Part shown: positions 51,205-63,200 of the stretch, one piece after another
Numbering within the stretch: the stretch's first letter is position 1
Layout of the letters: every line of letters begins with the position of its first letter
Assembly (NCBI GenBank): GCA_032209605.1
Contig: JASFXZ010000018.1
Span: 3,475,904 to 3,539,903, forward strand
Length of the DNA stretch: 64,000 nucleotides
Origin: Mactromeris polynyma
Lineage: Eukaryota > Mollusca > Bivalvia > Venerida > Mactridae
Direction: 5' to 3'
Notes under the pieces: model-generated
The model's input: only the letters and a program-made list of their open reading frames with translations
Database searches by the model: none
What the model was told of the DNA's origin: nothing
Made by a program: the position numbers and the translations under genes

Positions 51205-54200
51205 TTATTTCCATGGAGAAAATTTCGCGTTGGAAGGAACAGTAGGGGCTTTCTTGTTTTCAGAAAACCTTCTTTCTGTAGTTGGCTTTATGGGTTCTAC
51301 TTTGGTCTTCGTTGTTTTCGTATGCACAATCGTTACCACTGCAACAGCACCTCCACCTGTAGTAAAACAAATAAACTGAAACGGTAATACAATGCAAATC
51401 TACAGTCTGAAAGACATTACTTTCATGACACAGACAAACACATATATCTCTGTTAACATAACAGGAAGGATTATTCAGTCAGAATCATTATCAAAACATA
51501 GGCTGCTAAATAAACAGGACAAATTCACTGACCTACAACAATAAGTTACACATACAATATGTATTTTATTTTGTTGCTTGAAACTGTTGTAACACAACGG
51601 ATATGCAAAATAATGGGAATAATGCAATACTAGTAAAAGTATTGTTCATTTACGCACCAACAATGATTCCGGCTATGATACAGCCAACAATTACAGCTAC
51701 TGCAGCCCCAACTGATATTTTCGAAGAGTCATTCGTGTCTGTTTGTGATGAATTATTGGACGGTAAGGATGCTGTAGAAGAAGTGGAGTGTACTTGTGAC
51801 GCAGTTGATGATAAGGCTGCCGATGTTGATGTCATAGAAGTTGACTGTCCCACTGATGACGTCGATAACGAGCTTGAGGGAGTGGTAAGCGAAGTTGTCT
51901 GGAGAAAAACATTCACATTTAATTATTATTGAAAACAAATTGAATTCGATAGAAAAAAAATCACAATAAGAACTCAAATTAATTTGACTGACAATCCTAG
52001 CCATATTTTTTGTACAAAATTAACCACTAGAAGTCATGCTTACTCTAAACATGCACGACTAATGTACTACACAAAACATGTCATAACTTACGCACGCCTC
52101 TTATTTGAATACAAACAAACAATTGTGTACGCGTTTGGTTGTTTCAGGCTAGATATACTTTTGTGCAACAAGTCGGCTTTTTGAGCACCCTATTTTTACG
52201 ACTAAATAATGCTTACTGTTGTTTCGTTCTTTATCACTGTGAAGTTCCGGATTTCTTCCGGTCCGGGTCCAAACTTGCCTGCTATTCTTGGTACGGCTAT
52301 AATTTTCACAGCCCTAACATAAATAACGATACTTTATCGCATACGATATCAACAAGTTAAGAACTAAATAAAAATACTGTTTGAGATTTACAATTTCAAA
52401 TGTGGTTAGGACTAGTAATTCGTTGCATTGTTTTACAGTTTTTTACAGAACTTCGTTTACATTGCTATGTCTTCATATATGATAAAGCAATAGAACGGAA
52501 GTCAAAGTTACTATAACATGTTACATATACCCCTCTATACATTGTATGTATCATTAACACCTGATTATATAACTTACGTTGATAGTCCTGGAAATTCGAC
52601 TTTCAGTACGAATGTTCCTGTAAATTGTGCCCCTGCCTTTAAGGATTCGGATAATGTTGTTGGGGCTTGTGCAAACTTTCTCTCATCCATGATGCGTACG
52701 TCTATCTCTTGGGTCGTAGTTAACAAGTTAGTAACCGTGAACGTGACATTGAATATTGAATATTCAACAATGGTCGCTCCTACAACAAGTGATGAAGTAT
52801 GTATCCACGCACATTAAATGTAACAAACCAAATACACATTCGTACGAAATTGACAAAAAGTTCTAATATATTTAAGTAATAAGCTCTACTCAGTAACTAA
52901 CATTTCTCTTACGTCGTAGTTGTTTTATATTTATGCAATTTATTTTAGTAATTCTGACAAAATTAGAACGAAATACGTACACTATCAAACATAAACACAA
53001 GATAGGTCAGCCGACTCGCCATAGAATAGTGAAATATTGTTGAAAAACAGCGTAAACTTGATTGCGTACCTGCGTAAGAGGGGACATCAAGTTTCAGAGA
53101 CAGTGGTTTGATTTCTGTCGGATCAATACGTCTGTAGGTATGTCTAGCATTGTCCATCCCTTGTATACCAATCATAAATACCTACAATGTTATACTAGTA
53201 AGGTAGCAGTGAAAATACATTTCAAATAATTAATTCAGTTTAAATATTAAATTAATTAGTTTTCACAGTTTTATATGGTTTCAGCTATTCCTCTGTTTTC
53301 GGACCTCAACTGCTAACGTAGACGTTTCCCTGGGATCTTTGTGGAATGAAAGTATCTTATGTATGTGGCGTTCTCTGTACACTTTAATATTTCCTTCATA
53401 AAAGCAATACTTGTGTTCATATCACTCAATCCCTAATCTGGACCGTATAAACTTGATGATTTTCCTTAGAATTATGCCCAGAAAATATCACCATTTTCTA
53501 TTGTCCACGCAACGCTGTAGTTTCTTACCTCTGCACCAAATGTTCCGTATTAATTACACTAGTTTAAATTGTACTCACCTCTTTAGGAATTTTAACAACG
53601 GCTGCCTCGTATATGTTACCACGTTTATGAGTTAAGGTGGCAAAACCGGCACCAACCATATTTTGTTTCAATACTAGGAAAGCCGAGCTCACGGACTTTA
53701 TGTGTGACACTCCTGTAACTGTTATCTCCAGCTTATATGAATTGTCTGAAATATTAAAACAAACAACACTTACTTCTACGCAATGGATAATTATGTCTGT
53801 CTCCGTTATGTTATAAGTAACAAAATGTGTTGAATAAACACTGTAATACGAAGTTCTTTTGCTTTGAACACACGAACTATTTGAATGCTTTACTGTGTTC
53901 GCGGTATTATGCATTGTGGAGTTCTCAAGCGGGGATTGTCTTACTTCCACCCTTATATTTGGGTGATGGTAGGATAAGTATGAGGTTGAGTGCATCCTCA
54001 AACCAGCTTTAAACCCCATGTGACGAATACCAAGGCGGAACGCTATCGTAACTTAATATTTATTTTAGGCAGTAATGCGTCTGTAATTATTTACATACAA
54101 ATACATGTATATATCTGTTTGGCTCCTTGTGCTTTGGGTGAATGTGCATTGCCCTTTGTATGTTGTATTTTCCAGCTCGACTTCATCGCTGGTACATACC

Positions 54201-57200
54201 TGGAACTGGGTTATCGGTGAATGGTACAAAAGATCCCAACTCGAATAATTGTTGTGTTACATATACCGGACTTTCGGCCTGTATTGTGACATCCCAAGTG
54301 TTGCCATCGAGTTTTTTGAATTTCCATACTCCATAATCAGCCTACAATATATTAATTACAACATATGCGAGTAAAATATGTACATATCGGAGAAGCAACC
54401 TATGACCTTTGATAAATGATTGATGTCCACATGTACTTCTAAAAAATTGATAGCTTAAATAAAACTTCAAAATTAGGCTAAGTCTCAAGCATAGTGCGTC
54501 ATGTCAAAGTATTTTCGATCGGAGTGAGTAGTTATGAGTCCTTGTAGAGATATACAATTTAATTACCGAAATCAATAGTATTTATTTTCATTCCACCTCT
54601 GAGGCATGGACATATCAAATTGTTACAGAGAACGCCACAAACACTGGACCATGCATCTGCACACAGAACACAGGGAAGCATCAGCAAACGACCTCAAGAG
54701 ATTGCGGAGGTGAACGTGCAAACATGCAAGGGACCTGGGAAGTGAAGAATTGTCTGGCTGACTATAATAAACAACCATGGACTATTTTTGGGAACAACAA
54801 GGGGGAATGAGATGGAATGGATGGAATACACCAAAAGACAATTTGACACGGGCCAAAAGATTGGGGAGAACACGAATATTATATCAAGTCACGGAACAGC
54901 ACATGTGGAAAGAAGAACTCTACACTCACCTGTAGAACATAAATAGAAATAAGTAGCGATTACATCATTGGAACTATTTAACATCTAGCTAATCTCTCCC
55001 GTAAACTTTATATCGCCATTAATGTCCAATATATATATTGATTGAATAGACAGAAATCAATACTGTGAAATCATTTTTATCCGCAAAGGACGAGTTTTCG
55101 CGTATTTCGCGCTTGGAATGAAGCACAAATTAAAGTCCGCGTTATTATTAAACTTTCTGAAACTTACATGGCTATGCGAATTTTTAACTATCCGAAATAT
55201 GTGTATACGCACTTTTGTTTTCTATTTTCATCATATTTCGCTGTTTTTTCTGACAATCTCGGTTCAATACTTGGAAAAATGGAATATTTTCACACACTTT
55301 TATTACTAGTACGTAAGAGTGGTTTGAATGGAATATTAATTCATAAATCGATTTTTCTTTGTTGACGAATTTTATATAAAAAACATACGACTGCATATAA
55401 TCGTTGTCAGACGGAGTGCACGCGCTGCAAACTTTTTTCTTCATACTTTAATTCTTGAAATATATTAAATTACAGTACATAAAACCGCTGTTATAGGCAT
55501 GACTAAAATTTGAGATTGTCGTTCGCAGTGCAGACAAATACTAAACAGTTGTCACTGTACATGTAGCTCTAAATATATATGCAATTTCCAACACGGGGAC
55601 AGGCGAAACACGAGTAACCAAACAAAGTTTCATTATAGTAGGTGTGAAGGTTATTATGTGAAGGAATTATCCGCACTCGTGTTGTTGTTTGAGATATTGC
55701 CGGGGCGTTATAAATGAAAGATCTCCAACTCATTTATAGTGTTTATCGATCTTTTGATATTTCTACACTTTTTATCTCACAGTCCTGTCAATTAACGCCA
55801 ATTAACAGTTGGACCTGTCAATGGGACCGCTCTAAATGACATGGCGAATGGCGCAAAATAATGACACGCGCTGCAATACCGTATTTTTCGTCAGATTGTT
55901 TTCTTTAAAAAAATTAAAATGCGCGCATTAAGGCCCGCGCGAAACAGCCTGTTTGCCGTTTGGGCGAAATTTGACCTCATCGGATTTAAGAGATACCACA
56001 GAACTCAAGAACTATTAACCAGTACGCACACAATAAAATACACATAAAATAATCCAATACGTAAACAATAAAGTAAACAAGCAGCCGTATACTGACCTTG
56101 CTCTCAGTTCGATACCATTAATATATATATGTGGGAATTCTTTTCGGGGTTCCTCAGTTAGTACTAGTTTAGCATATATGAAATCTTCATCGAAAGTCAT
56201 AATTAATACGTTTGCAATGGTGTTCATAGATATAGACCAGAGTTGTACTGAAATCATGAAATTCAAGATTACATGTGAATGAACACTACTAAATGTCTGC
56301 ACCTACCGGTGTAATCGTAATATCCATGGTTACTTTCACAGTACCAGAACCAGCATTGTCACGAATTGGGTATCCAGAGTAAGGCAGACCTGAAAATAGG
56401 TAAAACAAGCTGTGTGGCTGCTAATTCTGTTTGTTGTTGTTCACATGTATGTATGTATTTCCATATAGATTTTATGGTGGCTGTGCACATTGTATATAAC
56501 ATGTCCTACTTGAATGCTTTCTTAAATTTCGTTACAATACTGTTTTATGTGCATTATCTTATTTATAAGTCAAGTGGCAAAACATACACATTTTTCACGA
56601 TGAATACTATAGTAGCATTTATCTAAAAGACAGTAAATGTATTTGTTTAAAAACATTTAAATAGAAAAGAGAGAATGCAAATGAGGGTTAGGTTAGATTC
56701 GCAGTAGAGGGGGCTCGGAAATAAAAAAATCAGCAACAAATGCAAACAACTCCTAACATACTTGTCAATCCACTTACTTTTATGGTATGTATTTGAAAAC
56801 CACACATTTAAAGAAAGAACATGGACACTTATTTATAACTGACTGATTCCCTATCCCGTATTGTCCCCTCCTTCGACTCTCCTTAATTAGTTTTGATAAT
56901 TATCTTATTGCCCGTCCCCATAATGTTTGCCCTTCCTCTAATCCTAGTGTCGTGTGATGTTGTTTGCCTTGGTTCTGTGGGGAGGCATGATGAATATTGC
57001 GTCCCTTGTACAAATTTAAAACTTTCTTCAATGAAAGTACATTAATATTCACGGTATATTAAAGTACGAAGTTGTGCGTGCTTAATTTATATTTTTGAAA
57101 GTGCAATAAACCGTGCAAAAAAGAACAACAGTTTAAGTTAGACGTATATCCAGTAAATGTAATTTACATTAAATTAACAAGTATTTATGGCTTTTATAGC

Positions 57201-60200
57201 ACTAAAGAACAACATAAAATACAAAAATTGTAAGTGGTAAGATACCAGAAGGCATGGTAGCCATTATGATAGGCGTTGAAGTTTCCACGATCACTTGAAA
57301 TATCAGTCGCTTTATTGTTGAATCTACGGAGACAATGTGTTCTTTTGAAGCAGGAGCAGTATCAATAAAGCGTGCAATATCTACCAGTTTTGTATTTGCC
57401 TGAAATTAAATACATTAAAACTGAACCAATCATAAATACTGTGTAAATAAAAGACATACTCAACAAAGATATTACCGGATGACAACATATGTGCGTTTGT
57501 TTACCTGCTGTAAACATATTTTCAATTAAATATATAATTTGAATTTTATTATTTCTTACCGCTACGTGTGATCCAGTAGATTTTGAAAATGATGCTTGCG
57601 TTGTTGATGATAGGGTTGTTGTTGGGGTGGTTGAGGAAGTTGTTGTAGATACTGATGTTGTCGAAGCAGATGTCTAAAAATAACACTTGACCATAAATTC
57701 AAAAACAATACTCGGGTTTATTATTGAAAATGGAATGTTTAACCAGTTACGACGCTAAAAATTTAAAACTAAAAAGATTGAACTACAAATTTAATTGGTG
57801 TATTCAATTACTGAGGGACGTTCAAGTTCTAAAATATTTCCAACAGTAGCATTTCACTCTTTAATTTATATACATAAAAATAAATGATGTTCAAATTTAA
57901 ATAACAAATTCCATTCATCACATGGGATGAACTAGCTATTGAGAAATTATTTTCTCAACTCAACAAAAAATAAACTGTTAATCTTCTCTAGCAGAAGGAA
58001 AGTACACGTACTGTAGTTTTCTGAATAATGGTGACATTTCTCCATTCAATAGGTCCAGTTGAAAAACTCCCTCCACCAAGGTCTTCTCGGGCTTGAATCT
58101 TTACTAAGCTGCGGTAGATATAAATGGATACAGTTGAGCAGGAAACGACACATACAAATGGCACTACCACCCCGACAGCTCAACAAAAGCATTATCTATC
58201 TTTATCGCTAGCAAGGTATTGTACACAATTGAACTATAATAATATATTTCAATGTAACACGGAATAAATCAAAACAAAACCAGACAATACATTTCAAATA
58301 CCTCTTTAATCGAACAACTAGATTGGGTAACTGTTTATTTCAATTTGTAGTTTTACCATTTTTACCTCATGTTAATCTGAAGAAAAGATGATGAAGTGAA
58401 AACGTTTGTTTGCTTGCAACTCGTGACATATTTACGACCCCAATTAACCCAACCCAACCAGAATTACATTCTAGCTCAAAACAGTGTTCTTGAAACATGA
58501 AACGTATTGTTTGTTTGGAAATATACAGATGCGGCCTTATAAAAGTCATTTAAACAACTTCACATTCGCTTATTATACTAATAAAAATCTTATTTATTCT
58601 GCAGTTCAGCCAGGTAAGGAATGGGGGGGAACAAGTTGTGTCCAGGAGGGATTACTTACGTTGTGATTCCACCACTCCCAGCTTTCAAAATAAAAGTTCC
58701 TGTGAAGTTTTCACCTGCTTTTAAATTCCTCGAAGATAAAACCTTTGGTGCTTGGACAAGTCCTTTTTCATCTTCAATTCTAATATCAATATTCTGTGTC
58801 TTGGAAAGAATATTTGTCACCGTGAAAGTTATGTTTACGGATTTGTGTTCTTCAACATTTGTTCCTGAAAAAATATTTTGCTATTAAACAATTATGCGAT
58901 GTGCCACCTTTCGATACACAATATGGTGTAGGAAACAAGGTGGTTATGACTTGTGCATTGCAATCTAGCCACCAGCATTCTATTTAAAACATCGTTTGTT
59001 GAAGTATGCTTGATGCGATCGTGCCTGTATGCATAGCCGGATATCCACGTTTGACGTCCAAAGTGTAGTTTTCCTTAATCATAAATTTATACATGATAAA
59101 TTTACACGAAAATGACGTCATGTCGCTATGGTGTAGTGGTTAGCATAACGGACTGGCAACCCGTAGACCTGGGTTCGATTCCCGGTAGCGCCATTGACCG
59201 ATTTTTCGTGTTTCTCAAGCATGACTTTATTTAAAATATTTCATTGCGTTCGTCAAACGAACGATAACTGTTTAGCGATCATACATTTTGACTATATTTG
59301 ACCAGAAACCAGACCAAACTCGACCTAACAGAACAATGCATACAAACCGCATATTCTTTAGTGTGTCTTTGCTAGCAATAGACGCTGCATACATGGCTGA
59401 TGAAATTCAAGTTATTGTACTAATGAAAAATAAAAGCTCCTCTAAGAACGTCACCATTACGAAGGGATTACAGAATGAACGTGTCAAATATATTAATGAA
59501 ATTATGAAGCTTCAATGGTAGTATCTACTAAAACTGTAAACGATAAATTCTATAACACTCGAGCGATAAATGGAGGATAACGGAATGGGTCGGTTATTGA
59601 TATGGATGATGCTATGGACGTGAATACATGTAATATATTAATAAACAAAAATCATCGGGCGCAGGTTTTATACCTGTTACTATTTCAAATATTAGGACAT
59701 GCCCGTCATATACATGTTTGATTATTAGAGTCAGTGCTTACCAGTGTGAAGAGGAACTTCAAGTTTAAGAGTAACAGGAATAATCTCATTGGTATCCAAT
59801 CGTTTATACGGGTGACCTGATTGATCTTTGCCTTGTATACCCATCATTATGGCCTGAAATGTATTTTTTCTTTAGTGAATTGTGTGTATACTGTCTTTCT
59901 AGTATGCTTGTACCTACATATTCGTAAATAATTCTTAATCAGTACTCTCATAATAAGAAGTTATTGTGATCAGAATGTCATTTTTATTTCCTGTAATTCC
60001 TGCACAATGCTTACGATTGTGTATTTGCTCTGCGCGATTGGTCAATCCATCTCGGCACGGGTTAGTAAATTTTAATTTTATATCAATCAATAAGTTTCAT
60101 ATAGACAGTGTATACAGCTTTGAGGGAAAGTGTAGTATGGTCCGCATGTATGTAGGTCTTCCGGAATTCTTGAATAGTTCCATGTAGACTCTGCATGTTT

Positions 60201-63200
60201 GAAGTGTCATAGTTCAATTACACAAATTTAATCTGGTTTTATTGATTTATGTAATAAATCTTCACTAACTTTAAAAAACCTACCTCTGATGGCATTGTTA
60301 TTTTCGCTGCTTCAAATGTGTTATTTCCCTTCGCTACCAAAGGAGCCATACCAACTGGTGTTATCTTTTCCTTTGAGAAAAGAAATCCCATGTCAACAGA
60401 TTTTACTCGTGATAACTCTTCCACTGTTACCTTCACTTTGTAGGATTTTCCTATAGAAAAATAATATCTACAAATAACAGTTCAGTATTGTTAATGTTAG
60501 CATATTTTCCTATTTTATTATATCATATGATGCATATTGTCGCGAGTGTGTTGTTTTACTTCGTGAGTTGCCACATTATTACGTATTTCATTTTGATATT
60601 TTCCATGCAACTTGATATATGTGATATTGTTCAGCACATGTTATAAAGTGTGATTTATACTTCGAACAAAGGTTTATTTGAATCAATAAATGAAATGTAC
60701 CTATAATTGGGTAATCAGACACAGGTGTATTAGAACCCAGTTCAAAAAGTTGATGGGTGATAAATACGGAACTTTCCCCTTGAATTGTTACGTCCCAAGT
60801 ACTTGCATCCATCTTGGAGAATTTCCATATCCCATAATCCGCCTAGAATACAACAACTCAACTGGTAGTATATACACTTAATGAAGAAGTTTACTACGAA
60901 ATCTAAATCATGATAATATGTCAATATAAATCTTGTTTTAGTTAGTTAAATTGAGTTATTATTAGTCGGTTTTGGTTGCTGGGCGGTAGCGTGTTTGTAG
61001 ATATAAATTCTACATGTAGTAATTAATGCATTACCTCAGTTTATTTTCAGCGGTATGAATGCTATGATGCAGTTATAATGTACCGCATTAACAGCTATTG
61101 TATACATGAACATGTTTGTATTTGTCTCTCTGTTATTCATATTACTGAAATGCTGACTTCGGATTTGTCATGCAAATATCACTATATCATTACGTATATG
61201 AAAAATACACTGTTCAGAAGATTTGTCGAATTTGATGTTTAGAAATGTTAACAATATCAGAGCAAATAAGCTACTGTAGTATCATACATACAGATGTTAT
61301 GGGAATATCTAACGTGGCAACAACAGTTCCTTGGCTTGATGTGCCGTTCACAGCCGGCTTAGTAGAATAAGAGGATCCTGTAATATATAATAAATAATAT
61401 AATGTAAATGGTCTGTAGCTGGTCATGCAAATTAGTGTTTATTAATTAGGCATCGATCTTAATACTTACAATCGCATTTGATTTTTCGAGCAATGACTTC
61501 CGGGTTGAATAATGCAAATGTCATTGTACACGTAGATTGGTACCCGCTCTCAGTCTACACTCATTCGTACTTTAGTTTTATCCAATAACAATATTACAGA
61601 AGAGTAGCTATGGTTTGTGGCATGGTTATAGTGTTTCTTGTAACACGAATAATCAATTTAAATTTGAATTATTTTACCTGAAGCTTTTACTACAGCTATC
61701 ACTGGATTCGACCGTTCAACTGCCACGCTAAATATTAACCTCGTCATTGTATCATCAACATACACGGATATTTGTTTTCCTGGTCCTGAACTATCCATAA
61801 ACTTTGCTATATCAACTAACCCGACAGTAGAACTTCTCTGGAAACAACGTCGACAATATGCAGTGGCAGGCAGAATATCCTTATTCAACAAGTTACACTC
61901 GAAGAATATCTTTCATATTATTTTCATAAGCTATCAAATATTCTGAATGTATTAAAGTACTGTGCCACTAAAAACATATGAGGTTGGCCAAAAGAGCCCT
62001 GAAGTGTCAACATCTTCTTATGATATATGCTTACAATTTAGGTGTTCCAAAGTGAACATTCAAGTGAGACGCCCACTTCTGAATTGAAACGGAAACTTAT
62101 GTTATAAAATTCGTTATAGCATTTTTCTATCTTGCATAAGAGACAGTTAAAACGATTAAAACATTTTAGATCAACAACTTTTGTTAAATAACAATGCAAT
62201 ATATACTATATCTATTATCTAACATATTACAACGAGTATCATATTTTATAATAAGCATGGGGGAACAGACAAAACATTTTGTGTGGTTAATTGGTCAAAT
62301 ACTGTGGAAGACTCCGACACATATATACAGTATTTATACGAAAACTTTTAATGATCATAGACATTATTGACAATTAATCTTACAAACTGCAAAACAGACA
62401 TATACAATGCACAAAAACGGGGTAGGAAAAGTGGGCATTTATCTCAAGTAGGCCTAACCGCCAATATATATACAGCTGAATCACATTTGAAACTACGGGC
62501 ACAAATATGGACTGTTGTGTTACCTTTTTTCTTGTTGCGATTCCATCGTCATATTCTTCCATCACGTTGAATGACTGTCCAGTATTGTAATCAACAGACA
62601 TTTTGTCTGAATAAATAAATAGAAACATTGTTTAGCTGGCTTTTAAATCGGCTTAAACACCAAATGTTTTTACTAACAATTCCTGGGCTGTAAATCGCTG
62701 TGTAGTTATTATTTCTATTTGTGTTTTAGATGTATGTTAAATTTACCTTTCTTTATGTGCAATTCTTTCACTTGATAGTATTCATGTTATGTCTTCCCCT
62801 ATTCTGTATGTTATTGCCGGCTGTCTTAGCTTGTTCTTTGATGTGTTCCATCCATTAAATACGCCCCCCCCCCTGTTTCTCCTCATTAGTTATTTATGGT
62901 CGACCGAGCCTTTCCTTGTGACCCTGTTCCCTTGCGTATTTGCCCTTGCACCTCCTCAAATGCCTGAAGTTTTATGGACTGTGGTTTTCCGGGAGGTCTT
63001 TGTGGGGAAACTTATTCTCTCTAGCATTTATTGTTATTTATTTCTGTAACACTACAATGTTTGGTTCATTTATTATGACGAGCGAATGTTAAAACGGCTC
63101 ACACACATACACACGGACTAGAAAGCACCGTAGACCTAAGTTTGGTAATATAGCCTACATAAGGAATAAATAAGTAGGAAACATTGGGAAATAATTCTTA

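Larger units (their letters stand above)
52217..57399 (-). other. Module 2 of gene A (exons 11-17)
   Basis: Seven exons of 154, 83, 142, 167, 112, 202 and 97 nt repeat the module 1 plan in the same phases. Key landmarks are VSVDSTIKRLIFQV, ADYGVWKFKKLD, YKLEITVTGV, VFMIGIQGMD and GAQFTGTFVLKV. The first exon begins ANTKLVDIARF with no furin-like site. In the VFMIGIQ and FTVTN exons it is closer to gene B than to module 1 of its own gene. Confidence 0.75.

Noticed and set aside
51603..51932. 109-codon plus-strand open frame
   Set aside because: Antisense of the gene A stalk and membrane exon (51658-51898).
53564..54019. 151-codon minus-strand open frame as a gene start
   Set aside because: Only the part 53579-53745 is coding; it matches the 167-nt exon found in all paralogs, and the upstream ATG lies in an intron.
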